In this document: in pieces, positions 1 through 8,400 of the stretch
How the letters are laid out: the number at the start of each line of letters is the position of its first letter
Numbering within the stretch: position 1 is the first letter of the stretch
The notes under the pieces: model-generated
What the model was told of the DNA's origin: nothing
Seen by the model: the letters and a program-made list of their open reading frames with translations, nothing else
Databases searched by the model: none
Position numbers and translations under genes: made by a program
NCBI GenBank assembly: GCA_009772985.1
Contig: WOUS01000018.1
Span: 1-58,487, forward strand
Length of the DNA stretch: 58,487 nt
Direction of reading: 5' to 3'
Source: Anaerolineaceae bacterium
Lineage (GTDB): Bacteria > Chloroflexota > Anaerolineae > Anaerolineales > Villigracilaceae

Positions 1-726
1 ATGGAGGGGCAATCCGCCCACACCGGGATTGACATCTCCGCCCCGTTCGGGACCGAGGTCCTGGCCGCCGGTCCCGGCGCCGTCATCTGGGCCGGCTGGG
101 GATTCTCCAGCGGCGACCCGGCCAACCAGGATGACCCGTACGGCAAATCCATCGTCATCCGCCACGACTTCGGCTACCAGGGCCAGCCGCTCTTCACCAT
201 CTACGCCCACCTCTCGGAGACCGAGGCGGTCGTCGGCCAGTGGGTGGACACGGGCGGCGTCATCGGCTACGTCGGCGAGACGGGGCTGACCACCGGTCCG
301 CACCTCCATTTCGAGGTCCGGGTGGGGACGAACAGTTTCTTCGCCACGCGCAACCCCGAACTGTGGCTCGTCCCGCCGCAGGGCTGGGGCGTGCTGGCCG
401 CCCGCATCATGAACACATCCAAGGATACGTTGAATTATTATTCCGTCCTGCTCCAATCCGAAGCCACCGGGCAGACGATCATGGCGCGGACGTACGGCGC
501 GGGGACCGTCATCCCCGACCCGTACTACCACGAGAACCTGGTGCTGAGCGACCTGCCCGCCGGGCTGTACCGGCTCAAGGTCCCGTTCGCCGGGCTGAAC
601 TACGAGACCGTCATCCAGATCCTGCCGGGGCAGGTGACGTACGTCTCCTTCCAGGGATTCCTGGGCTTCGACCCGACCCTGCCCGCCACGCCGGTCAACC
701 AGATGGTCGTCACCCCAACCCCTTGA
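1..726 (+). CDS. M23 family peptidase (LytM-type), 5' end outside window
   Basis: Zinc endopeptidase domain that would cleave peptidoglycan cross-links in the envelope. The M23 signature is visible as H7/D11 in HTGID and H101/H103 in HLHFE, with H70 in a YAHLSE segment. The reading frame is open from base 1, so the first ATG is probably an internal Met and the signal peptide and N-terminal part lie upstream of the window. Residues 125-241 form a separate beta-rich tail (NTSKDTLNYYSVLL... TYVSFQGF) that I cannot assign. The stop codon TGA at 724-726 overlaps the recA -35 element. Confidence 0.85.
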   Translation: MEGQSAHTGIDISAPFGTEVLAAGPGAVIWAGWGFSSGDPANQDDPYGKSIVIRHDFGYQGQPLFTIYAHLSETEAVVGQWVDTGGVIGYVGETGLTTGPHLHFEVRVGTNSFFATRNPELWLVPPQGWGVLAARIMNTSKDTLNYYSVLLQSEATGQTIMARTYGAGTVIPDPYYHENLVLSDLPAGLYRLKVPFAGLNYETVIQILPGQVTYVSFQGFLGFDPTLPATPVNQMVVTPTP

Positions 727-750
727 CGTATCGAACATCTGTGCTATACT
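723..750 (+). promoter_or_regulatory. recA promoter with LexA-box-like sequence in the spacer
   Basis: TTGACG (723-728), 16-bp spacer, TATACT (745-750): a strong sigma70-type promoter. The spacer holds CGAACATCTGTGC (732-744), which differs at two positions from the Gram-positive LexA consensus CGAACRNRYGTTY. Placement between -35 and -10 of recA is what SOS repression would need. That LexA binds here is inference. Confidence 0.6.
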
Positions 751-767
751 CCGGTTCAGCGACTTAC

Positions 768-859
768 CCTTGCGAAGGTTTTGCCACAACCCGGCAATGG
801 ATTCGATCCAAAACACTGGTCACATACACACTCCTGCCAGACACCAAACCTTCGCAAGG
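768..859 (+). other. recA leader: long-range inverted repeat in the 5' UTR
   Basis: CCTTGCGAAGGTTT (768-781) and AAACCTTCGCAAGG (846-859) are exact reverse complements, 14 bp, enclosing 64 nt with a small internal stem TGGAT/ATCCA. The structure lies between the recA promoter and its ribosome-binding site (GAGAGG, 883-888), so it would form in the leader mRNA. I do not recognise it as a named RNA family. Confidence 0.5.
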
Positions 860-894
860 ATTCCCCGGTCAATAAACAAATAGAGAGGAAACCC

Positions 895-1983
<1,089 letters not shown>

Positions 1984-2022
1984 GCCGGCGATCAGCATTT
2001 GGCAATCAGCGATTAGCAAACG

Positions 2023-2571
2023 ATGAAACAGATGGACACGCGACGCTCGATCCAACTGGCCGTGTCCATCTGTATTTTTTTGTGGATGGCGGCCTGCGGG
2101 CAAAATACCGCCCCCGCCGCGCCTGTCGGGACCGTGAGCCTGTCTTCCACGCCCGGGCCTTCGCCCACGCTGGCAGCATTCATCCCCGCCACCCTCCCGC
2201 CGACCAGTGCCCCCGTCCCGAGCGAGACCCCCGTCCCGCCCTGCACCGACAGCCTGACCTTCCTCTCCGACGCCACCATCCCCGACTGGATAGTCGTTGC
2301 CCCCGGCAGCCTGGTGGACAAGCAGTGGCTGGTGCAGAACTCCGGCACCTGCGACTGGGACAGCCGCTACCGCCTGCGCCTTGTCTCCGGCCCGGAGATG
2401 GGCGCGGCCGAGCAGGCGCTCCACCCCGCCCGCGCCGGGGCGCAGGCCGTGCTGCGCATCGTCTTTACCGCCCCGCTCGAGCCGGGGACTTACTCCAGCA
2501 CCTGGCAGGCGGTCGGTCCGGACGGCTCATCCTTTGGCGATATCGTCACCATTTCCATCATTGTGCAGTAA
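2023..2571 (+). CDS. NBR1-like (FW domain) lipoprotein
   Basis: Predicted surface lipoprotein of 182 residues. The N-terminus has RR at 7-8, a hydrophobic stretch and a lipobox ending at C25 (WMAAC). A Pro/Thr/Ser-rich linker (26-70) leads to one Ig-like domain (about 75-182) with the NBR1/FW pattern: DxTIPDWIVVAPGS, KQWLVQNSGTCDW, PGTYSSTWQAV. Such domains recur in secreted Chloroflexota proteins, but their bacterial role is unknown. The first 20 codons overlap a strong terminator-like hairpin, so full-length transcription from recA should be limited. No clear Shine-Dalgarno precedes the ATG. Confidence 0.8.
   Translation: MKQMDTRRSIQLAVSICIFLWMAACGQNTAPAAPVGTVSLSSTPGPSPTLAAFIPATLPPTSAPVPSETPVPPCTDSLTFLSDATIPDWIVVAPGSLVDKQWLVQNSGTCDWDSRYRLRLVSGPEMGAAEQALHPARAGAQAVLRIVFTAPLEPGTYSSTWQAVGPDGSSFGDIVTISIIVQ
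2029..2081 (+). terminator. Intrinsic terminator embedded in the signal-peptide codons
   Basis: CAGATGGACACG (2029-2040) and CGTGTCCATCTG (2061-2072) form a perfect 12-bp stem with a 20-nt loop, followed by TA and seven T residues (2075-2081). It would end recA transcription, yet it lies inside the lipoprotein coding sequence that starts at 2023. Confidence 0.65.
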
Positions 2572-2577
2572 GCATCC

Positions 2578-3249
2578 ATGCCCATCATCATTGACCGCCT
2601 CGTCCGCTCGCGGCGCAAGACCGTCGCCCTCATCGTCCGCGGTGACGGCGCGCTCGAAGTCCGCGCCCCGCAGCGGATGGCGGAACGCAGCATCCGCGAG
2701 TTCGTGGACGCGCACACCGATTGGATTATCAAAACGCAGGCGAAGGCGCGCCTGTCCGCTCCCCCCGCCCCGAAACAATTCATCGAAGGCGAGACATTTC
2801 TCCTTCTGGGGAAATCCTACCCGCTGACCATCGTCTCGCGCCAGCGCCCGGCATTGACGTTCGACGGCAAGACCTTCCGGCTGGCAAAGTCCGCGCTGCC
2901 GAAAGCGAGGGAGGCTTTCGTCCGCTGGTACAAGGCGCAAGCCGCGCTGGTCATTTCCATGCGCCTGCCGGCGCTGGCGGCAAAATACAACTTTACCTAC
3001 CAGAAAATCCGCATCTCGTCGGCGCGCACCCGCTGGGGTTCGTGCAGTTCCAAGGGGACGATCAGTTTCACCTGGCGGCTGGTGATGGCTCCGCCCGAGG
3101 TGGTGGATTACGTGGTTGTCCACGAACTGGTGCACACGAAAATCAAAAACCACTCGAAGACGTTTTGGGCGCGGGTGGGGGAGCTCATGCCTGCTTACAA
3201 GACGCATGTCCGCTGGCTGAAGCAGAACGGCAAAACTCTCACCCTTTAG
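2578..3249 (+). CDS. YgjP/WrpP-type zinc metallopeptidase (DUF45)
   Basis: 223-residue putative metal-dependent peptidase of the M48-related YgjP family. The HExxH motif is H182-E-L-V-H186, and H192 in the following KNHSKTFW is the likely third ligand. The characteristic segment SSARTRWGSCSSKGTISFTWRL precedes it at about 142-165. No signal peptide, so cytoplasmic. It begins 6 nt after the lipoprotein stop and is followed closely by the GNAT gene, so the three may be co-transcribed. Substrate unknown. Confidence 0.85.
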   Translation: MPIIIDRLVRSRRKTVALIVRGDGALEVRAPQRMAERSIREFVDAHTDWIIKTQAKARLSAPPAPKQFIEGETFLLLGKSYPLTIVSRQRPALTFDGKTFRLAKSALPKAREAFVRWYKAQAALVISMRLPALAAKYNFTYQKIRISSARTRWGSCSSKGTISFTWRLVMAPPEVVDYVVVHELVHTKIKNHSKTFWARVGELMPAYKTHVRWLKQNGKTLTL

Positions 3250-3258
3250 GAGAATGGC

Positions 3259-4371
3259 ATGAACGTCCATCCCGTCACCACCAAAAAGGACCTCGCCGCT
3301 TTCCTCGACCTCCCCTACCAGTTCTACAAGAATGACCCGGTCTGGGTTCCGCCGCTGCGCGACGAACAGCGCGGCCAGTTCGACCCGAAACGCAATCCAC
3401 TGCTCGATCACTGCGAGTGGCAGTTGTTCCTGCTCGAAGATAAGGGCAAATATATCGGACGCATCGCCGCGTTCATTGACAACCTGGCCGTGGACTTCTG
3501 GAAGGAACGCATCGGACTCTTCGGCTACTACGAGTGCATCCCGGACCCGGAGGCGGGTCGCCTCCTGCTCGACGCGGCGCGCACCTGGCTGCGGTCCCGC
3601 GCGTGTACGTCCATGCGCGGACCGTGGTCCTTCGTCTCGCAGGAGTGGGGTTCAGTGGTGGAGGGATTCACGCCCTCGCCTGTTGTCATGGCTCCTTACA
3701 ACCCGCCGTATTACAACGACCATTACGCGGCCTTTGGGCTGGAAAAAGTTAAAGACCTGCTGTGTTGGTACATCTCGGCTGCCGAGGGTTACAAAATCCC
3801 GGAGCGCATCCTGCGCCTGACCGAGGCGGTGCAGAAGCGCTACAAGGTGCGCGTCCGCCAACTAGACATGAAACGCTACGATGAGGAAGTGAAAATCATC
3901 ATCGAACTTTCGAACGCCAGCATCCTTTCCAACTGGGGCTACTCGCCCGTGACCGAGGCCGAGGTGCAGGCCATGGCGCGCGACATGAAGCCGGTCATCC
4001 AGCCGAAGGGCGTGCTCTTCGCCGAAGACGCCGACGGCCGGCCCATCGGCTTCGCCATCACCCTGCCAGACGTGAACACTTTGCTCAAAGGATTGAACGG
4101 GCATCTCTTCCCGTTCGGCTTTATCAAACTGCTGACCGGCATCCCGAAGTTGCGCCGCTACCGCATGTTCGCCCTGGGCGTCATCCCCGAATACCAGGGC
4201 AAGGCCGTGGACAGTCTTATCTACCGCGCCATGAACGAGTCGCTCTATGCGCCGGATACCTGGATGGAAATCAACTACGTGCTGGAGGATAACTGGCCGA
4301 TGATCAATGCCATCAAAAAATTGGGCTGTGTGCCGTTGAGAAGATATCGGGTGTATGAGATGGGAATTTAA
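3259..4371 (+). CDS. GNAT-like N-acetyltransferase family protein
   Basis: 370 residues, cytoplasmic, ATG 9 nt after the peptidase stop with AGGAG just upstream. The N-terminal region (DLPYQFYKNDPVWVPPLR) and the C-terminal part (FALGVIPEYQGKAVDSLIYRAM, INYVLEDNWPMINAIKKLG) match a family of long GNAT-fold proteins common in Chloroflexota and Bacteroidota. The C-terminal half holds the acyl-CoA-binding pattern (V-P-E-Y-Q-G-K). Substrate cannot be told from sequence. Confidence 0.75.
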   Translation: MNVHPVTTKKDLAAFLDLPYQFYKNDPVWVPPLRDEQRGQFDPKRNPLLDHCEWQLFLLEDKGKYIGRIAAFIDNLAVDFWKERIGLFGYYECIPDPEAGRLLLDAARTWLRSRACTSMRGPWSFVSQEWGSVVEGFTPSPVVMAPYNPPYYNDHYAAFGLEKVKDLLCWYISAAEGYKIPERILRLTEAVQKRYKVRVRQLDMKRYDEEVKIIIELSNASILSNWGYSPVTEAEVQAMARDMKPVIQPKGVLFAEDADGRPIGFAITLPDVNTLLKGLNGHLFPFGFIKLLTGIPKLRRYRMFALGVIPEYQGKAVDSLIYRAMNESLYAPDTWMEINYVLEDNWPMINAIKKLGCVPLRRYRVYEMGI

Positions 4372-4415
4372 CGGCAAGGAAGGTATTTGGCAGTCAAGCC
4401 AGACTCGCGTGGAGG

Positions 4416-4424
4416 TGGTATAAT
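4416..4424 (+). promoter_or_regulatory. Extended -10 promoter of the toxin-antitoxin pair
   Basis: TGGTATAAT, a perfect TATAAT (4419-4424) with the TG extension. No good -35 at standard spacing. An SD-like TAGGAGA lies at about 4447-4453, just before the antitoxin ATG. Confidence 0.5.
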
Positions 4425-4458
4425 CGTTTTACAATTTCCAGTTCGATAGGAGAATCGT

Positions 4459-4665
4459 ATGAATGATATCACTGTCTCCCCAAAATTCCAGGTGGTGATC
4501 CCGCTGAAAGTGCGCGAGGCGCTGAACGTCCGGCCCGGGCAGAAAATGCGGGTGCTGGCCTACAATAACCAGGTTATCCTGATTCCGGTACGGCCCATCA
4601 AAGAAGCGCGCGGATCGCTCAAGGGCATCGAGACCGATATCCAGCGGGAAGAAGACCGCGTATGA
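4459..4665 (+). CDS. AbrB/SpoVT (VapB/MazE-type) antitoxin
   Basis: 68-residue swapped-hairpin DNA-binding protein. The AbrB fold is recognisable as ITVSPKFQVVIPLKVREAL, PGQKMRVLAYNNQVILIP (residues 4-46), with a charged C-terminal tail (EARGSLKGIETDIQREEDRV) of the kind that wraps and inhibits a PIN toxin. It overlaps the toxin start by 4 nt (ATGA), implying translational coupling. Such antitoxins usually repress their own promoter. Confidence 0.85.
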   Translation: MNDITVSPKFQVVIPLKVREALNVRPGQKMRVLAYNNQVILIPVRPIKEARGSLKGIETDIQREEDRV

Positions 4666-5039
4666 ACATCATCGATTCGTCCGGCTGGCTCGAGTATTTC
4701 TCAGACGAGAGGAATGCAGATTTCTTCGCCCCGGCAATCGAAGACACGGAACATTTGCTCGTGCCGGCCATCTGCATCTACGAAGTCTTCAAGCGGGTGA
4801 TGCAGCAGCGCGGTTTGACAGCAGCCCGCGCCAACGTCAGCGATATGCTCGCCGGCCAGGTGATCGAGCTGAACACGCCGCTGGCCCTGAGCGCGGCGGA
4901 AATTTCGGTCGAGTTGAAACTGCCGATGGCCGACAGCATCATCCTTGCCTCCGCCCGCCTGCATAACGCCACGCTCTGGACACAGGATGAGCATTTCGAG
5001 GAGATCGAGGGAGTGCGTTACATCGAGAAGAAACCGTGA
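4662..5039 (+). CDS. vapC: PIN-domain (VapC-type) toxin, putative RNase
   Basis: 125-residue PIN domain. The acidic metal-binding set is present: D5 (NIIDSSGW), E41 (IYEVFKR), D91 (MADSIILASAR) and D109 (WTQDEHF). Members cleave tRNA or rRNA when freed from the antitoxin. Coupled to the AbrB-type gene by a 4-nt overlap. Both genes look intact. Confidence 0.88.
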   Translation: MNIIDSSGWLEYFSDERNADFFAPAIEDTEHLLVPAICIYEVFKRVMQQRGLTAARANVSDMLAGQVIELNTPLALSAAEISVELKLPMADSIILASARLHNATLWTQDEHFEEIEGVRYIEKKP

Positions 5040-5155
5040 AGCAGGTGTTCCTAACTCTCCAAACGAGAACAGCAAAAGGTTTTGTATCAATTCGCTAAAT
5101 CGGCGGAACTAATCACTTCTGCAGGCGTCTTATCTGTACAAACCGGAGGTGTTCC

Positions 5156-5839
5156 ATGCCCATTTCCCGCCGTGATTTCATGAAACTGTTCGGCATCGGG
5201 GTGGCATCGATGCTGATGACGCGCTGCCGGGTCTTCCCGCCGGTCGCCACCTGTTATGCCCCCATGCCCCCCACCCCCGAAGTGCTGACCCCGCGCGACC
5301 GCCTGCGCCAGTATTGGATAAGTTTCGGCGAACTGGCGCAGCGGACGCAGGAAACCGGGAACACCGAAAACACCTTCGGCCGGCAATTGGTGGCGGACCA
5401 CCGCCTCGCGCTGGACGAACTCGTCGCCTCCGGCGAACTCTCCGCCCCGGTTGCGGCCCTCATCCAGGAAGCCTACGACGCGGCCGTTTACCACGTCTGG
5501 CGGTCGAATGTCCCGATGACCTGCTATGAGCCGATGATGGTGGACTATGCCCCCGTCAGCGCCTCGGTGCTCGTCCAGCAATCCGACATTCTGGACGATT
5601 TCTCCGGTCAGGGGACGATTGACCCGGAAACGCTGGCCAAGGCGCAAGCCGCCATCGAGCACGATATGGCCTTCTTTGCCCTCAGCGACGCAGACGTGCA
5701 GGCTCTCTACGCTCAGATCCTGAAAGCCTCACAGGAACAGGGACAGCCGATCCCCTCCTTCGAGGACCTCCAACTGGAAGTGACCGCCGACGCCAAAGCC
5801 GCGGCGCAGTTCATCATTGATCTGCTGACCGGGAAATGA
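5156..5839 (+). CDS. Tat-signal protein with two CYxPM motifs, partner of radical SAM enzyme
   Basis: 227 residues, unknown function. The N-terminus SRRDFMKLFGIGVAS is a twin-arginine signal; C24 could be a lipid-attachment site, although the -1 Arg is atypical. Two near-identical motifs stand out: TCYAPM (C33-M37) and TCYEPM (C123-M127), the second followed by MVDYAP. The rest is helical, charged and lacks other recognisable domains (tail DAKAAAQFIIDLLTGK). GGAGGT precedes the ATG. Its stop overlaps the radical SAM start (ATGA), so the two are co-translated; it may be that enzyme's substrate. This is inference: the motifs could instead bind metal. Confidence 0.65.
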   Translation: MPISRRDFMKLFGIGVASMLMTRCRVFPPVATCYAPMPPTPEVLTPRDRLRQYWISFGELAQRTQETGNTENTFGRQLVADHRLALDELVASGELSAPVAALIQEAYDAAVYHVWRSNVPMTCYEPMMVDYAPVSASVLVQQSDILDDFSGQGTIDPETLAKAQAAIEHDMAFFALSDADVQALYAQILKASQEQGQPIPSFEDLQLEVTADAKAAAQFIIDLLTGK

Positions 5840-6861
5840 ACGGCAAGCCGCGCCTCCAGTCGCTCATCTTCGAAGTGACCCAGGCCTGCAACCACGCCTG
5901 CCTGCACTGCTACAACGTCTGGCAGGGACCGCAGGCCGTCCCCTATCCGCGCGGCCAACTCGACACCCCCCGCACCCTGAACCTGCTCGCCAAAGCCCTC
6001 GAAGAAACCGTCTGCTCGCACGTCACGCTGACGGGCGGCGAGCCGCTCCTGCGCCCCGACCTGCCCGACATCCTGGAATTCCTCCAGCGGCGGCGCGTGC
6101 AGGCGACGGTCATCAGCAACGGGCATCTGCTGGACGAAGCCGCGGCCTCGTCTCTGATTGCGCGCGGCGTCGGCCTGTTCGAACTGCCGCTGTTGAGCCA
6201 CCGCCGCGAGGTTCACGACGAACTCTCCGGCACACCCGGCGCGTGGGACGCGGTCCTGGCGGCGATGGCAAACGTCCGCCTCCAGCATGGGCAGGTGGTA
6301 GCGGCTTTCGTCGCCACGCGCAGGAACATAGCGCATCTCAGCGAGACCCTGAAACTGGCGTTCGCCTTCGGAGCGCGCGGCGTGATGTTCAACCGCTTCA
6401 ACCCCGGCGGCCGCGGCCGGGAGCACCTGGCCGAACTTCTGCCAACCGTGGAGCAGGTCCGGGCGGCGCTCGATGTGGCTGAATCGGCGGCGGTGGAACT
6501 CCACCTCCCCATTTCCTGTTCCATCCCCATCCAGCCCTGCCTGATTGACCTCCGCCGTTACCCGCACCTGGGATTCGGTTTCTGCGCCGCCGGGAGTGAG
6601 CGCGCCTACTACACCCTCGACCCGCTCGGCAACCTGCGCGCCTGCAATCACACCGACATGATTTTGGGGAACTTATTCGAGGAGCCGTTCGCCGACCTGA
6701 TTGCTCCCAAACGCATGTCCGCCTTTACCTGCGCCATCCCCGCCTTTTGTGCGGACTGCGACCGCCGCCTCGAATGCCAGGGCGGGTGCAAAGCCTCGGC
6801 GCAGGTCTGCTACGGCTCGCTCACAGCGGAGGAACCGTTCCTGCAAAGCAGGCCACGCTGA
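5836..6861 (+). CDS. Radical SAM/SPASM domain protein
   Basis: 341 residues. The SAM-binding cluster motif C18-x3-C22-x2-C25 sits in QACNHACLHCYNVW, followed by LTGGEPLLRPD. The C-terminal third carries a SPASM-type cysteine set (LGFGFCAAGSE, NLRACNH, CAIPAFCADCDRRLECQGGC) expected to bind auxiliary 4Fe-4S clusters. SPASM enzymes usually modify peptides or proteins (PqqE, AlbA, sulfatase maturases). It overlaps the upstream Tat protein by 4 nt, which makes that protein the prime candidate substrate. Confidence 0.9.
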   Translation: MNGKPRLQSLIFEVTQACNHACLHCYNVWQGPQAVPYPRGQLDTPRTLNLLAKALEETVCSHVTLTGGEPLLRPDLPDILEFLQRRRVQATVISNGHLLDEAAASSLIARGVGLFELPLLSHRREVHDELSGTPGAWDAVLAAMANVRLQHGQVVAAFVATRRNIAHLSETLKLAFAFGARGVMFNRFNPGGRGREHLAELLPTVEQVRAALDVAESAAVELHLPISCSIPIQPCLIDLRRYPHLGFGFCAAGSERAYYTLDPLGNLRACNHTDMILGNLFEEPFADLIAPKRMSAFTCAIPAFCADCDRRLECQGGCKASAQVCYGSLTAEEPFLQSRPR

Positions 6862-6884
6862 ATGCGCCTGCACTTTAGTGTGAC

Positions 6885-7793
6885 CTACCCCACCGCCGCC
6901 AAAATCAATCCCAAAACCACCAGCGCAATCCCCGCCAACTTCGGCGGGGTTGCCGCTTCCTTGCGGACGAGCATCCCGAGCGCCGCGCCAATGGGGATGG
7001 ATAACTGCCGGAAGGCGAACACATAACTGACATTGCTGACGTAGGCCATTGCCAGCAGGACGAGCCCGTATGTGGCGGTGATGATGACCCCCATCAGCGC
7101 CGCCGTTTTCCATTCCGGACCCCGGGCCTGCATCAGCGCCCGGCGTTCCGGCCCCCAACTGAACAGGAATATCGTGAAAAAGAGTGAAATGCTGACGGCT
7201 TCCAGTTCGCCGAAGAGCAGCACCCAGCCGAGGGGGGTGAGCGGCGTTTCGGGGAGCGAGCGTAACATGCGCAGGGACTGGTCATCGAGCAGGGTGTAGC
7301 CGGTGATGCAGACCGCCGCCAGCATGGCGAACAACACCCACTTGTGACGGTAATGCCGCGGGTGAACGTCGCTGAACCTGGGCATGGGCAGGAAGATGCA
7401 GCCCGCCGTCACCGCCGCGAATCCGACGTATGCCAGCGGCTGGATCTGTCCGCCGCGGCCCAGCAGAACGCTGATGAGCGCAACGAACACGACCGGCAGC
7501 GACCGCGCCAGCGGGTAGGCGTGCGACAGGTCCCCGGTCCGGTAGGCGGCGGCGAGGAAGATGTAATAAAGCGCCTGCACCGCGCCGGTGGCAGCGATCA
7601 GTCCCCAGACGGCGGGAGGAATCGCAGTCAGCCCATCCCGGAAGATGACCAGGAGGGGCGAAAGGATCACCGCCGAGGCGATGGAGGCCATCAGGAAAAA
7701 CGCGGCTTGCGGGTTCTTGCGTTTGCCGAGGAAGTTCCAGAAGGCATGGGTAAATGCCGAAACGGTAACGAGCAGAAATGCGAGGAGGGTCAT
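6885..7793 (-). CDS. EamA (drug/metabolite transporter family) permease
   Basis: 302-residue inner-membrane protein with about ten hydrophobic helices in two EamA halves (start MTLLAFLLVTVSAFTHAFWNFLGK; second half from about residue 150). DMT-family carriers export or import small metabolites; substrate unknown. Convergent with the radical SAM gene (24 nt between stops). A 9-bp hairpin with a GAAA loop lies 13-34 nt upstream of the ATG and contains the only SD-like GGAGG. Confidence 0.85.
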   Translation of the reverse strand: MTLLAFLLVTVSAFTHAFWNFLGKRKNPQAAFFLMASIASAVILSPLLVIFRDGLTAIPPAVWGLIAATGAVQALYYIFLAAAYRTGDLSHAYPLARSLPVVFVALISVLLGRGGQIQPLAYVGFAAVTAGCIFLPMPRFSDVHPRHYRHKWVLFAMLAAVCITGYTLLDDQSLRMLRSLPETPLTPLGWVLLFGELEAVSISLFFTIFLFSWGPERRALMQARGPEWKTAALMGVIITATYGLVLLAMAYVSNVSYVFAFRQLSIPIGAALGMLVRKEAATPPKLAGIALVVLGLILAAVG

Positions 7794-7805
7794 GGTTTAG
7801 AATCA

Positions 7806-7833
7806 ATCCTCCCGTTTCCGGGAGGATATTTTT
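7806..7833. other. Hairpin: + strand terminator-like / EamA 5' UTR stem-loop
   Basis: ATCCTCCCG (7806-7814) and CGGGAGGAT (7819-7827), loop TTTC, then ATTTTT on the + strand. No + strand gene ends here. Read on the minus strand it is a GAAA-capped stem in the EamA leader that hides the SD-like GGAGG. The same CCTCCCG core recurs in the terminator at 11880. Confidence 0.5.
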
Positions 7834-7888
7834 GCATCGAATTATTTGAAGGTCCCGAACTAATTCGTGATCTTCGCGCAATTCGATG

Positions 7889-8224
7889 CTATTTCACTTC
7901 CACCAGTTCCACATCGAACACCAGCGTGGCGTTCGGCGGGATGGCGCCGCCCGCGCCGCGTTCGCCGTAGGCCAGGTTCGGCGGGATGGTCAACTGCGCC
8001 TTGCCGCCGGCCTTCATCAGGGCGATGCCCTCGTCCCAGCCCTTGATGACCCGTCCCTGACCTAGCACGAACTCGATCGGTTCGCCGCGGCTGACGGATG
8101 AGTCGAACACTTTGCCATCCGGGAACTTGCCGGTGTAATGCACCTTGACGGTCTTGCCAGCAACGGCCTGCGCGCCCGCACCGGCGGTGATTTCGTTGTA
8201 TTCCAGTCCGCTTGCAGTTTTCAT
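7889..8224 (-). CDS. FKBP-type peptidyl-prolyl cis-trans isomerase
   Basis: 111-residue single FKBP domain catalysing X-Pro isomerisation. Hallmarks: [65 protein letters not shown]. No signal peptide, so cytosolic. Start chosen at 8224 because AAGGAG precedes that ATG; a longer frame to 8251 lacks an SD. Probably monocistronic. Confidence 0.95.
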   Translation of the reverse strand: MKTASGLEYNEITAGAGAQAVAGKTVKVHYTGKFPDGKVFDSSVSRGEPIEFVLGQGRVIKGWDEGIALMKAGGKAQLTIPPNLAYGERGAGGAIPPNATLVFDVELVEVK

Positions 8225-8237
8225 GGGTCTCCTTGTG

Positions 8238-8258
8238 GGACAAATTGCCAATTTGTCC
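8238..8258. repeat. Perfect palindrome upstream of the FKBP gene
   Basis: GGACAAATTG (8238-8247), one base, CAATTTGTCC (8249-8258). It sits 14 nt from the FKBP start. It could be an operator or a dispersed palindrome; a degenerate echo (TTTGGACGAATCGGTAATTCG) follows. Confidence 0.5.
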
Positions 8259-8322
8259 TACATTTGGACGAATCGGTAATTCGCCTGCGTTTGATCGAGC
8301 CGCAATTGTACTGCATCTTCGT

Positions 8323-8352
8323 TTGGCCGCCGGAACCAAAACTCACTATAAT
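8323..8352 (+). promoter_or_regulatory. Promoter of the TolB-like lipoprotein gene
   Basis: TTGGCC (8323-8328), 18-bp spacer, TATAAT (8347-8352), about 50 nt before the start codon. Confidence 0.55.
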
Positions 8353-8400
8353 GGGGCTGTCGGAACCGTTCGCGAATCTGCCCGCAAAGGAGGATGTTCC

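Noticed and set aside
791..806. TGGATTCGATCCA in the recA leader considered as a tRNA T-arm
   Set aside because: Loop is only 3 nt and no acceptor or anticodon arm surrounds it.
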